Shown one piece after another: positions 1 to 8,150 of a stretch of DNA of 64,000 nucleotides. Under the pieces are notes generated by a model, which saw nothing but the letters and a program-made list of their open reading frames with translations, ran no database searches and was not told the origin of the DNA. Each line of letters begins with the position of its first letter. Positions within the stretch are counted from its first letter, which is position 1. Both the position numbers and the translations under genes were made by a program. The DNA is from Cupriavidus pinatubonensis (lineage in GTDB: Bacteria; Pseudomonadota; Gammaproteobacteria; Burkholderiales; Burkholderiaceae), in the NCBI RefSeq assembly GCF_019602855.1, contig NZ_CP080767.1, forward strand, positions 2,728,001 through 2,792,000, given 5' to 3'.

Positions 1-810
1 CGCAACTGTCCCGAGTTCCTGCGCGATACCGCTGAAACCGGCGCGCGCGATTCCGCCGACCTGCTGTCGCGCTGGCATAACAAGGGCCGCCTCGCCTACG
101 CCATCACGCCGCGCTTCGCGCCGACGTCGACCGAAGCGCAGCTCGCCGCCTGCGGCGAACTGGCCAAGGCCTATCCGGACGCGTTCATCCAGACCCACGT
201 CGCAGAGAACCGCGACGAAGTGAAATGGGTGGCCGAACTGTTCCCGGACGCGCGGAGCTACCTGGACGTCTACGACCGCTACGGCCTGCTGCGCCCCGGC
301 GCGTTCTACGGCCATGCGATCTACCTGGACCAGGACGACCGCCGCCGCCTGGCCGACAGCGGCGCCGCCGTCGCGCACTGCCCGACGTCGAACCTGTTCC
401 TCGGCAGCGGCTTCTACGACTTCCACCAGTCGGACGCCAACCGCCTGAATGTGACGCTGGCGACCGACGTCGGCGGCGGCACCTCGTTCTCGATGTTCCG
501 CACCATGAACGCCGCGCACAAGGTCGCGCGCATGGGCGGCTACCACCTGACCGCGCTGCGCATGTTTTACCTGGCCACGCGCGCGGCCGCCGAAGCGCTG
601 GGCTGGTCCAACCGCATCGGCAGCTTCAGCGAGGGCTGCGAGGCCGACTTCATCGTGCTGGATCCGCAGGCCACGCCGCTGATCGCGCGTCGCAGCGGCC
701 GCTCGGAGACGCTCGAAGAGCAATTGTTCGCATTCGCCATGCTCGGCGATGACCGGGTCATCGACAGTGTCTATGTGATGGGCGAGGCGGTACAGGTACC
801 GATCGTGTGA
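1..810 (+). CDS. guaD: Guanine deaminase, C-terminal part (5' end outside window)
   Basis: This frame is open from base 1 to the TGA at 808-810, giving 269 residues of an amidohydrolase whose start lies left of the window. It should hydrolyse guanine to xanthine and ammonia in the cytoplasm. Visible family motifs are THVAEN (metal-binding His of the barrel), YGHAIYL with a second His, HCPTSN, and ATDVGGG with the metal-binding Asp, then the closing FIVLDP segment of amidohydrolases. It fits the purine-degradation genes found a few kb downstream (5.3-11.1 kb), although three unrelated genes lie between. Identity is from the motifs and overall sequence; a related cytosine/chlorohydrolase-type deaminase is less likely. 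Confidence 0.85.
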   Translation, partial: RNCPEFLRDTAETGARDSADLLSRWHNKGRLAYAITPRFAPTSTEAQLAACGELAKAYPDAFIQTHVAENRDEVKWVAELFPDARSYLDVYDRYGLLRPGAFYGHAIYLDQDDRRRLADSGAAVAHCPTSNLFLGSGFYDFHQSDANRLNVTLATDVGGGTSFSMFRTMNAAHKVARMGGYHLTALRMFYLATRAAAEALGWSNRIGSFSEGCEADFIVLDPQATPLIARRSGRSETLEEQLFAFAMLGDDRVIDSVYVMGEAVQVPIV

Positions 811-880
811 CGCCCTCCATACCTGTGCCCGCCACTCGTGCGGCCGGGATCGGTTAATACCCGGGAGCGCTCCGGCGCGG

Positions 881-896
881 CTTGACGGTGGTCAAG
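881..896. promoter_or_regulatory. Perfect inverted repeat upstream of desaturase gene
   Basis: CTTGAC-GGTG-GTCAAG is a perfect 6-bp inverted repeat with a 4-bp spacer, about 90 bp before the desaturase start. It also contains a TTGAC that could act as a -35 element, although no convincing -10 follows at 16-18 bp. It could be an operator for the desaturase gene. No regulator is encoded next to it, so the assignment is tentative. Confidence 0.35.
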
Positions 897-984
897 ACTC
901 GTAACGGCAAAGCCCTCTAACCTTTGCGGTTCCGTTGCAGGCCTTGCGAGGCCGACCCGCAACGCCAGCAACCTGAAGGTTTCC

Positions 985-2127
985 ATGACCACCACCGCTG
1001 CCACGCATCCCGAGGTACCGCTGCACGCACCGGCGCCTGCCAACCAGCCGTTTCCCGAACCGATTTCCCCAGACCAGCCGCTGCCATCCCGCAAGATCAT
1101 CCGCGGCTGGCTGATTCCGCTAGGCCAGCGCAGCACGCCGCGCGCGCTGGCGCTGTTCGCCTTCGACTACCTGCTGTTCGCGGCCACGCTGGCGGGCGTC
1201 GTGCTGGCCCCGCACTGGGCCGCCAAGGTGGGCCTCGGCGTAGTGGCGGGCCTGATCATCGCGCGCCTGTTCATCATCGGCCACGACGCCTGCCACCAGA
1301 GCCTGACGCCGCGCCGCGGCCTGAACAAATGGCTGGGCCGGCTGACGTTCCTGCCGTCGCTGACGCCCTACAGCCTGTGGGAAGTCGGCCACAACGTGGT
1401 CCACCACGGCTACACCAACCTGAAGGGCTTCGACTTCGTCTGGGCGCCGTATTCGCTCGAAGAGTTCCAGGCGCTGCCGCGCTGGCGCCGCGTGATGGAG
1501 CGCATCTACCGCACCGGCTTCGGTCCAGGCCTGTACTACCTGGTCGAGATCTGGTGGTGCAAGCTGTTCTTCCCGAACAAGCGCCAGATGGCCACGCGCC
1601 GTCCGATCTTCATGGCCGATTGCACGCTGGTGGCCACGTTCGGCGCCGCGTGGATCGGTGCGCTGATCTGGGCCGCTTTTGCCACCGGGCAATCGGCATG
1701 GATGATGGTCGGCGCCGGCTTCGTGCTGCCTTTCCTGGTCTGGAACGTGACCGTCGGCTTCGTGCTGTACGTGCACCACACCCACACCAGCGTGGCGTGG
1801 TACGACACCAAGTCGATGTGGGCCAAGGCCCAGCCGTTCGTCTCGACGACCGTGCACCTGCGTTTCCGCCATGGCATCGGCGCCGCGCTGCATCACATCA
1901 TGGAACACACCGCACACCACGTGGACATGAGCGTGCCGCTGTACCGCCTGAAGCGCGCGCAGGCGCTGCTCGAACATGCGCTGCCGGGCCGCATCATCAT
2001 CGAGAATTTCTCGTGGCGCTGGTACTTCGACACCGCACGCCGTTGCAAGCTGTACGACTTCAAGGCCCTGTGCTGGACCGACTTCCGCGGTCGCCAGACC
2101 AGCGAACAATCGCCCGTCCCGGCCTGA
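985..2127 (+). CDS. Membrane fatty acid desaturase
   Basis: This 380-residue integral membrane di-iron protein of the fatty acid desaturase family should introduce a double bond into membrane acyl chains using O2. The His boxes are clear: HDACHQ at 100-105, HNVVHH at 136-141 and HHIMEHTAHH at 303-312. An additional HHTH lies at 264-267. Hydrophobic stretches around 55-100 and 215-262 would be the membrane spans. The start follows GGTTTCC, a weak ribosome site. Bacterial members act as delta-9 or delta-12 type enzymes; regiospecificity cannot be read from the sequence. The gene stands alone and an inverted repeat at 881-896 may regulate it. Confidence 0.85.
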   Translation: MTTTAATHPEVPLHAPAPANQPFPEPISPDQPLPSRKIIRGWLIPLGQRSTPRALALFAFDYLLFAATLAGVVLAPHWAAKVGLGVVAGLIIARLFIIGHDACHQSLTPRRGLNKWLGRLTFLPSLTPYSLWEVGHNVVHHGYTNLKGFDFVWAPYSLEEFQALPRWRRVMERIYRTGFGPGLYYLVEIWWCKLFFPNKRQMATRRPIFMADCTLVATFGAAWIGALIWAAFATGQSAWMMVGAGFVLPFLVWNVTVGFVLYVHHTHTSVAWYDTKSMWAKAQPFVSTTVHLRFRHGIGAALHHIMEHTAHHVDMSVPLYRLKRAQALLEHALPGRIIIENFSWRWYFDTARRCKLYDFKALCWTDFRGRQTSEQSPVPA

Positions 2128-2149
2128 CACGGCACATTTTCCCGGGCGG

Positions 2150-2178
2150 TGGACGCTCCCCGCCCGCGCCGCTATAAT
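2150..2178 (+). promoter_or_regulatory. Sigma-70 promoter for the Mn exporter leader
   Basis: TGGACG at 2150-2155 (4 of 6 to TTGACA), a 17-bp spacer, and a perfect TATAAT at 2173-2178. Transcription would start near 2185, immediately before the riboswitch core, leaving a leader of about 250 nt before the coding region. Confidence 0.6.
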
Positions 2179-2184
2179 CGCGGC

Positions 2185-2400
2185 TTCCATTGGGGAGTAG
2201 CCGCCCTGCTCTCACCGCGCCGCGCAATGCGGCAACCGGCAGACAGGGGCGTACGTCAACAGACTTGACCGCTTGCGGTTATGGCGTGCGCAGCTCCGGA
2301 CCCGGCTGGCCATCAGGCCTAGCCCGATCCAAGGCCTGGCGAGACCGATGACCATACCTTTCTGGCCGGGCCGGGAAAGGTGTGCGTCATTGGCATCTCG
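2185..2400 (+). promoter_or_regulatory. yybP-ykoY manganese riboswitch (candidate)
   Basis: The leader begins with the hallmark TTGGGGAGTAGC (2190-2201), then ACGTCAACAGAC, then a paired TCAGGCC/GGCCTGGCGAGACC block, as in yybP-ykoY Mn2+ riboswitches. A strong hairpin follows: GAGA...GATGACCATACCTTTC (2341-2362) against GAAAGGTGTGCGTCATT (from 2375) and TCTC (2396-2399), a plausible part of the aptamer or expression platform. The downstream gene is a Gdt1/UPF0016 protein, a well-known partner of this riboswitch. High Mn2+ would be expected to turn expression on. Exact boundaries are uncertain. Confidence 0.8.
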
Positions 2401-2434
2401 CGATGCATGCGGCCCGGGTTACTCACACAACAAC

Positions 2435-3010
2435 ATGGAAGCCTTCCTCGTCTCCACAGGCATCGTCGCGCTCGCTGAAATGGGCGACAAGACGCAGTTG
2501 CTCTCGCTCGTCCTGGCCGCGCGCTATCGCAAGCCTCTGCCCATCATCCTTGGCATCCTGATCGCCACGATCGTCAACCACGGCTTTGCCGGTGCGCTCG
2601 GCGGCTGGATCACCCATGTGCTCGGCGAATCGCTGCTGCGCTGGATCCTGGGCCTGGGCTTTATCGCCATGGCCGCGTGGATGCTGATTCCCGACAAGTT
2701 CGACGACGCCGAAGAAGCCAAGCCTGTCAAGGGCGCGCTCGGCATCCTGGCCACCACCATCGTCGCGTTCTTCTTTGCCGAGATGGGCGACAAGACGCAG
2801 ATCGCCACGGTGGCGCTTGCTGCACGCTTCAACGGCGCCGTGCTAGCCGTCGTGGCAGGCACGACCTTCGGCATGATGCTGGCCAATGCCCCGGCCGTGC
2901 TGCTCGGCGACAAGTTCGCCAACAAGATGCCGATCGCGCTGGTGCACAAGATTGCCGCCGGCATTTTCCTGGTGCTCGGCGTACTGGCGCTGCTCAATAT
3001 CGGCGGCTGA
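2435..3010 (+). CDS. Gdt1/TMEM165 (UPF0016) family Mn2+ exporter
   Basis: This 191-residue protein consists almost entirely of hydrophobic spans arranged as two homologous halves. Each half carries the family signature E-x-G-D-K-T-Q: EMGDKTQ at 15-21 and EMGDKTQ at 116-122. Family members (yeast Gdt1, Vibrio MneA) export Mn2+ or exchange Ca2+/Mn2+ across membranes. The reading frame is open upstream to 2273, but that stretch is the riboswitch leader, and the ATG at 2435 starts exactly at the first span, so it is preferred. The Mn-riboswitch-like leader supports an Mn2+ efflux function in the inner membrane. Confidence 0.85.
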   Translation: MEAFLVSTGIVALAEMGDKTQLLSLVLAARYRKPLPIILGILIATIVNHGFAGALGGWITHVLGESLLRWILGLGFIAMAAWMLIPDKFDDAEEAKPVKGALGILATTIVAFFFAEMGDKTQIATVALAARFNGAVLAVVAGTTFGMMLANAPAVLLGDKFANKMPIALVHKIAAGIFLVLGVLALLNIGG

Positions 3011-3226
3011 CGGCTGCCCCCATCCGGCAATCCGGGACGCGAGACCCGGGTTGCCGACGACAACCGCGCGATCACCGGCCTGGCCGGCTGCACGCTGCGC
3101 CGGGTGTGGGATAATCGCGAGTTCTGCCCAGGGCGCAGCTCAAGAGGTTGTTCGCACGGGCGCATGAGGGGCCCCTATTCCCGTGGCCCCGCATCCTTTC
3201 CGCGATACTGATTTCACAACCCCACA

Positions 3227-5086
3227 ATGCCCGCATACCGTTCCAAGACCTCCACCGCCGGCCGCAACATGGCTGGGGCCCGCTCGCTGTGGCGCGCCAC
3301 CGGCATGAAAGACGACGATTTCAACAAGCCGATCATCGCGGTGGTGAACTCGTTCACCCAGTTCGTGCCCGGCCACGTCCACCTGAAGGACCTGGGCCAG
3401 CTCGTCGCGCGCGAGATCGAAGCCGCTGGCGGCGTGGCCAAGGAATTCAACACGATTGCGGTCGATGACGGCATCGCCATGGGCCACGACGGCATGCTGT
3501 ATTCGCTGCCGAGCCGCGACATCATCGCCGACTCGGTCGAGTACATGGTCAACGCGCACTGCGCCGACGCCATGGTGTGCATCTCGAACTGCGACAAGAT
3601 CACCCCGGGCATGCTGATGGCCGCGATGCGCCTGAACATCCCCGTGATCTTCGTGTCGGGCGGCCCGATGGAAGCCGGCAAGACCCGTCTGGCCAACCCG
3701 GTCACCAAGGCCGTCGAATTCAAGAAGCTCGACCTGGTTGACGCCATGGTGATCGCGGCCGACCCGACCTATTCCGACGCCGACGTGGCCGAAGTCGAGC
3801 GCTCCGCCTGCCCGACCTGCGGTTCGTGCTCGGGCATGTTCACGGCCAACTCGATGAACTGCCTGACCGAGGCCCTGGGCCTGTCGCTGCCCGGCAATGG
3901 CACCGTGGTTGCCACGCACGCAGACCGCGAGCAGCTGTTCAAGCGCGCGGGCAGCCGTATCGTCGAACTGGCCCGCCAGTACTACGAGCAGGAAGACGCG
4001 CGCGTGCTGCCGCGTTCGGTCGGCTTCAAGGCGTTCGAGAACGCGATGACGCTGGACATCGCCATGGGCGGTTCCACGAATACCATCCTGCACCTGCTGG
4101 CAATCGCGCAGGAAGCGGGCATCGATTTCTCCATGAATGACATCGACCGCCTGTCGCGCGTCGTGCCACAGCTGTGCAAGGTGGCGCCCAACACCAACAA
4201 GTACCACATCGAAGACGTGCACCGCGCGGGCGGCATCATGGCCATCCTGGGCGAGCTCGAGCGTGCCGGCAAGCTGCATACCGACGTGCCGACCGTACAT
4301 GCCCCGTCGCTCGGCGACGCGCTGAATCAGTGGGACATCGTCCGCACGAAGGACGAGGCCGTCCGTCATTTCTACATGGCTGGCCCGGCCGGCATCCCGA
4401 CGCAGGTGGCGTTCAGCCAGAACACGCGCTGGCCGAGCCTAGACCTGGACCGCGCCGAGGGCTGCATCCGCTCGTACGAGCACGCCTTCTCCAAGGAAGG
4501 TGGCCTGGCAGTGCTGCGCGGCAATATCGCGCTGGACGGCTGCGTGGTGAAGACTGCCGGCGTGGACGAAAGCATCCTGGTGTTCGAGGGCTCGGCACAC
4601 GTTACCGAGTCGCAGGACGAGGCTGTCGAGAACGTTCTTAACGACAAGGTCAAGGCCGGCGACGTCGTGATCGTGCGCTACGAAGGTCCCAAGGGCGGCC
4701 CCGGCATGCAGGAAATGCTCTACCCGACGAGCTACATCAAGTCGAAGGGCCTGGGCAAGGCTTGCGCGCTACTCACGGATGGCCGCTTCTCGGGCGGCAC
4801 GTCCGGGCTGTCGATCGGCCACTGCTCGCCGGAAGCAGCCGCCGGCGGCGCCATCGGCCTCGTGCGCGACGGCGACAAGATCCGCATCGACATTCCGAAC
4901 CGGACGATCGATGTGCTCGTGTCGGACGAAGAACTGGCGCGCCGCCGCGAAGAGCAAAACGCCAAGGGCTGGAAGCCGGCGAAGGCACGTCCGCGTAAAG
5001 TGTCGGCCGCACTGAAGGCGTATGCCAAGCTCGTCATGTCGGCGGACAAGGGCGCAGTGCGCGATCTGTCGTTGCTGGACGATTGA
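3227..5086 (+). CDS. ilvD: Dihydroxy-acid dehydratase
   Basis: This 619-residue IlvD/Edd family enzyme makes 2-oxoisovalerate and 2-oxo-3-methylvalerate in valine/isoleucine synthesis. Iron-sulfur ligands are visible as CISNCDK (118-124, Cys122) and CPTCGSCSGM (195-204, Cys195); the LTDGRFSGGTSG signature carries the catalytic Ser region. Length matches the 600-620-residue long-form group. The ATG at 3227 directly precedes the conserved PAYRSKTSTAGRNMAGAR start. It is transcribed alone and ends at a strong terminator. Edd (phosphogluconate dehydratase) is the only paralogue to consider, and the N-terminus fits IlvD. Confidence 0.95.
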   Translation: MPAYRSKTSTAGRNMAGARSLWRATGMKDDDFNKPIIAVVNSFTQFVPGHVHLKDLGQLVAREIEAAGGVAKEFNTIAVDDGIAMGHDGMLYSLPSRDIIADSVEYMVNAHCADAMVCISNCDKITPGMLMAAMRLNIPVIFVSGGPMEAGKTRLANPVTKAVEFKKLDLVDAMVIAADPTYSDADVAEVERSACPTCGSCSGMFTANSMNCLTEALGLSLPGNGTVVATHADREQLFKRAGSRIVELARQYYEQEDARVLPRSVGFKAFENAMTLDIAMGGSTNTILHLLAIAQEAGIDFSMNDIDRLSRVVPQLCKVAPNTNKYHIEDVHRAGGIMAILGELERAGKLHTDVPTVHAPSLGDALNQWDIVRTKDEAVRHFYMAGPAGIPTQVAFSQNTRWPSLDLDRAEGCIRSYEHAFSKEGGLAVLRGNIALDGCVVKTAGVDESILVFEGSAHVTESQDEAVENVLNDKVKAGDVVIVRYEGPKGGPGMQEMLYPTSYIKSKGLGKACALLTDGRFSGGTSGLSIGHCSPEAAAGGAIGLVRDGDKIRIDIPNRTIDVLVSDEELARRREEQNAKGWKPAKARPRKVSAALKAYAKLVMSADKGAVRDLSLLDD

Positions 5087-5122
5087 TATCGCGGCGGGCT
5101 TCGTGCCCGGCTGCGAACAAAG

Positions 5123-5148
5123 GCCGCTCTTCGGAGCGGCTTTTTTTT
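5123..5148 (+). terminator. Rho-independent terminator after ilvD
   Basis: Stem GCCGCTC (5123-5129), loop TTCG, stem GAGCGGC (5134-5140), followed by eight T (5141-5148), 36 bp after the ilvD stop codon. Confidence 0.92.
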
Positions 5149-5316
5149 GTTTGTTGAGCCCGCGAGAACTTAAAAAAAACGGAGCCGAAGCCCCGTCCAA
5201 ACCCTCGCCGGCCCGGTACAAACGACTGCCAACTGCACAGCCTCCGGACCGTCGATCACCGATGCTCGGTTTTCACGGACCGGCTCGCCAGCGAGCGGGT
5301 CCGAGTACTACAACAT

Positions 5317-6522
5317 TCAGTTAGTCGTCTTGGCGCCGCCTTCAAACCACTGGCCCAACAAGGCACGTTCATCGTCCGTGATCTGCGTGACGTTACCCAG
5401 CGGCATAGCCTTCTGCTGCACGGCCTGCTGGTAGATCAGCTGGGCGTGGGACTTGATGTCGTCCGCAGTGTCCAGCTTGATGCCCTTGGCAGCCGTCGGC
5501 ATCATCTTCGGTTGCGCAGCGTGGCACTGCACGCAACGGGCGTTCACCACTTCCTGCACCTTGGCGAAGCTGACGGCGGCGGAGGCCTCGCCTTCGGCCT
5601 TGGCGACCGTGGGGCGCGGCTGCGGTGCGATCAGCACGGCGACCACACCCAGCGCGGTGACGCCGGCTGCCGGCCACAGCACATTGATCTTGCCCTTGTG
5701 CTTCAGGATGAAGAACTGGCGGATCAGCACGCCGGCTAGCATGATCAGGATCAGCACCAGCCAGTTGTTCTTGGCGGCGTAGGTCATGCTGTAGTGGTTC
5801 GACAGCATGGCGAACAGCACCGGCAGCGTGAAGTAGGTGTTGTGAACGCTGCGCTGCTTGCCGCGCTTGCCGTGGATCGGGTCCACCGGCTGGCCGGCCT
5901 TCAGGGCGGCCACGACCTTGCGCTGGCCCGGGATGATCCACACCAGCACGTTGGCGCTCATGATCGTCGCCACCATCGCGCCGGTCAGCAGGAATGCCGC
6001 GCGGCCCGAGAAGATGTGGCAGGCAACGAACGCCGCGGCCATGATGTAGACCGCCACCAGAATGCCGACGAGACGGTCGTTCTTGCCGAACAGGCGGCAG
6101 ATGCTGTCATAGACGATCCAGCCGATCAGCAGGTACGAAACCGCGAAGCCGACTGCCGCGCCGGGCGACATATCGAACACATTCTTGTCGATCAGGAACG
6201 TGCTGGCGTTGAACAGGTACAGCACCACGAGCAGCGCGAAGCCGCTCATCCAGGTCGAATACGACTCCCAGTAGAACCAGTGCAGGTTCTCGGGAAGTGA
6301 CTTCGGCGCGGTCAGGTACTTCTGCGGGTTGTAGAAGCCGCCGCCGTGCACCGCCCACAACTCGCCATCCACGCCCTTGTCCTTCAGGTCGGGGGCGATG
6401 GGCTTGGTCAGGCTGTTGTCCAGCCAGACGAAATAGAACGAGGAACCGATCCATGCAATGGCGGTGATGACGTGCACCCACCGCAACAGCATATTGGCCC
6501 AGTCGAGGATATAGCCTTCCAT
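5317..6522 (-). CDS. puuD: Membrane-bound urate hydroxylase with cytochrome c domain
   Basis: This 401-residue PuuD-type enzyme oxidises urate to 5-hydroxyisourate, passing electrons to the respiratory chain instead of O2. The N-terminal ~300 residues hold eight or so membrane spans (starting WANMLLRWVHVITAIAWIG) of the urate oxidase N-terminal family. The C-terminal part is a periplasmic cytochrome c with heme motif CVQCH at 330-334 and axial-Met candidate AMPLGN. AGGAG lies 8 nt before the ATG. It is 31 nt downstream of uraH, the next enzyme, so the two form a minus-strand operon. It replaces soluble uricase, which is absent here. Confidence 0.9.
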   Translation of the reverse strand: MEGYILDWANMLLRWVHVITAIAWIGSSFYFVWLDNSLTKPIAPDLKDKGVDGELWAVHGGGFYNPQKYLTAPKSLPENLHWFYWESYSTWMSGFALLVVLYLFNASTFLIDKNVFDMSPGAAVGFAVSYLLIGWIVYDSICRLFGKNDRLVGILVAVYIMAAAFVACHIFSGRAAFLLTGAMVATIMSANVLVWIIPGQRKVVAALKAGQPVDPIHGKRGKQRSVHNTYFTLPVLFAMLSNHYSMTYAAKNNWLVLILIMLAGVLIRQFFILKHKGKINVLWPAAGVTALGVVAVLIAPQPRPTVAKAEGEASAAVSFAKVQEVVNARCVQCHAAQPKMMPTAAKGIKLDTADDIKSHAQLIYQQAVQQKAMPLGNVTQITDDERALLGQWFEGGAKTTN

Positions 6523-6553
6523 GTCTTGTCTCCTGTTTCCCTAGACCACGAAT

Positions 6554-6907
6554 TCAGCTGCCGCGGTAGGTCGAGTACGACCAGGGCGAAACCAGGAGCG
6601 GCACGTGGTAGTGCGCGTCGGTGTTTGCAATGCCGAAACGCAGCGGCACGACGTCGAGGAAGGCCGGTTCCGGCAGCTTCACGCCTTGCGCGCGGAAGTA
6701 GTCGCCGGCGGCGAATTCCAGCTCGTACACGCCGGCAACCAGGTCGGCGCCTTCCAGCAGGGGTTGGTCGCAGCGGCCGTCGTGGTTGGTGACCACGGTT
6801 TTCAGCGTTTCGCGGCGATTGTCGACAATTTTATGGAGAGTAATCGACATGCCCTGGCCCGGGGTGCCGGCAGCGGTGTCGAGAACGTGGGTGGTCAAGC
6901 GTCCCAT
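6554..6907 (-). CDS. uraH: 5-hydroxyisourate hydrolase (transthyretin-like)
   Basis: This 117-residue enzyme of the transthyretin-like family opens 5-hydroxyisourate to OHCU, the second step of urate degradation. The family signatures are present at both ends: LTTHVLDTAAGTPG at 4-17 with catalytic His7, and HYHVPLLVSPWSYSTYRGS at the end, where the C-terminal YRGS tetrapeptide separates HIU hydrolase from true transthyretin. The AAAGGA ribosome site is 9 nt before the ATG. It is first in the uraH-puuD operon and diverges from the GntR regulator. Confidence 0.93.
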   Translation of the reverse strand: MGRLTTHVLDTAAGTPGQGMSITLHKIVDNRRETLKTVVTNHDGRCDQPLLEGADLVAGVYELEFAAGDYFRAQGVKLPEPAFLDVVPLRFGIANTDAHYHVPLLVSPWSYSTYRGS

Positions 6908-6958
6908 CGTATTTGTCCTTTTGCGATTGGGTTGTGAGGGGCGCCGCTGCCTTCACTA

Positions 6959-6980
6959 GCACCATATCTGGGAATGGTGC
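6959..6980. promoter_or_regulatory. Inverted repeat in the uraH promoter region
   Basis: GCACCAT (6959-6965) and ATGGTGC (6974-6980) form a perfect 7-bp inverted repeat around an 8-bp centre, about 52 bp upstream of uraH. It resembles a regulator site. The spacing does not match the NtrC consensus (5 bp between TGCACC and GGTGCA), so the binding protein is not assigned. Confidence 0.4.
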
Positions 6981-7052
6981 CCGCTCGGTACGTCATGTAA
7001 CGCATCCCGGCGCTGGGTTGGTGCGTGGCGACAATGCGCCTGCACCCACCCG

Positions 7053-7142
7053 GTTGACAACTGGGGGATAACCCTTAGTTGTCGAAAACCTGATTCGGTT
7101 TTGTTGACAATATTGAAGGCGTAACCAAATAATTGTCAACAA
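7053..7142. promoter_or_regulatory. Cluster of GntR-type operators between uraH and the regulator gene
   Basis: TTGTTGACAA (7101-7110) and its exact reverse complement TTGTCAACAA (7133-7142) lie 22 bp apart. A third relative, GTTGACAAC, is at 7053-7061, and a weaker AGTTGTCGA lies at 7078-7086. The core TTGT-NN-ACAA matches the type of site bound by FCD-class GntR regulators, and one is encoded about 100 bp downstream. The 338-bp gap is otherwise non-coding and presumably holds the divergent promoters. Confidence 0.6.
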
Positions 7143-7245
7143 TTTTTAGATCACCGCTTGCTGATAGCCCGCATTTCCGGCGCGACAGACGGTGGTCCCG
7201 CAGGGGCCGCAGCCCGCTGTTTCCGTCCTACCGCTTGGTGCCAAG

Positions 7246-8004
7246 ATGTCCAAGAGCCTGAAGCTGATTGCCGGTGTCGCCGATGCCGCGCTGACCGAAC
7301 AGAAGTCCGACAAAAGCGAGCGCCCCGCTCGCAAGGGCTCGGTCGAAGATCGCATGTATCACGAGATCTATGACGCGATCATGGAGCACCGGCTGCCCCC
7401 GCGCACCAAGCTCACCGAGCATTCGCTTTGCGAAATCTATGCCACCGCGCGGCACACGGTACGCAAGGTGCTGTCGCACCTGGCTGCCGACGGCATGGTG
7501 GACCTGGAACCGAATCGCGGCGCGTTCATTGCCAGCCCGTCCACCGATGAGGCGCACGACATGTTCGAACTGCGCCAGATGCTGGAACGCGCGGTGCTCG
7601 ACAAGCTCGCCGCCATGCCTGACGTCAAGACCGTGATCGCCCCGCTGCGCAAGATGGTGGCCAGCGAACGCAAGGCCTTTCTCACGCATGACCGACCCAC
7701 GTGGATCCGCCTCTCGGCCGAATTCCACACCGCGCTGGCCGAGTTGTCCGGCAACGCGCTGCTCGTGAACATGATGCGCCGGCTGGTCTCGCGCACGACG
7801 CTGATGATCGCCAGCGTGGAAGCCCCCGGCAACAACGCGTGCTCGTTCGACGAACACGAGGAAATCCTCGACGCCCTCGAACAGGGCGACGCCGCACTGG
7901 CGCAGTCGCGCATGGCGCACCATCTTGGCGCGTGCGCCGACCGCGTACAGCCCGACGATCCGGGCGCCTTCGATCTTCGCAGCGTGCTGGGCCGCTCCAC
8001 CTAG
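7246..8004 (+). CDS. GntR family (FCD domain) regulator of purine catabolism
   Basis: This regulator is about 252 residues long. An N-terminal winged helix (about 30-95, with VEDRMYHEIYDAIMEHRLPP and LCEIYATARHTVRKVLSHLA) is followed by an all-helical FCD ligand domain (about 105-235, with metal-site-like D, H and H in EFHTALAELSGN and the final MAHHLGACADR). It diverges from uraH-puuD and precedes the permease and puuE-uraD genes, so local control of urate degradation is inferred. The frame is open to 7192; the ATG at 7246 was chosen because the product then begins at the usual short N-terminal tail, but no strong ribosome site decides it. Confidence 0.85.
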   Translation: MSKSLKLIAGVADAALTEQKSDKSERPARKGSVEDRMYHEIYDAIMEHRLPPRTKLTEHSLCEIYATARHTVRKVLSHLAADGMVDLEPNRGAFIASPSTDEAHDMFELRQMLERAVLDKLAAMPDVKTVIAPLRKMVASERKAFLTHDRPTWIRLSAEFHTALAELSGNALLVNMMRRLVSRTTLMIASVEAPGNNACSFDEHEEILDALEQGDAALAQSRMAHHLGACADRVQPDDPGAFDLRSVLGRST

Positions 8005-8150
8005 CACGGTGTTCCCGCCGGCATCACACCGAACGAGGCCTGGCTGCACTGCCCATGACAGCGTCCTGAAGGATGCGGCGGCGGTGCTGTCCCAAAAGGA
8101 GGCCACGGATGCCAGTGTTCCCATCAAACCAAAGGAGAGGAGACGCACCA

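Noticed and set aside
5276..5303. Hairpin downstream of puuD as a terminator
   Set aside because: CGGACCGGCTCGC pairs well with GCGAGCGGGTCCG, but no T run follows on the minus strand, so it is not listed as a terminator.
7018..7046. NtrC-like GGTGCG...TGCACC arrangement near uraH
   Set aside because: The half-sites point outward and the spacing does not fit the NtrC consensus; no sigma-54 element was found in the gap.
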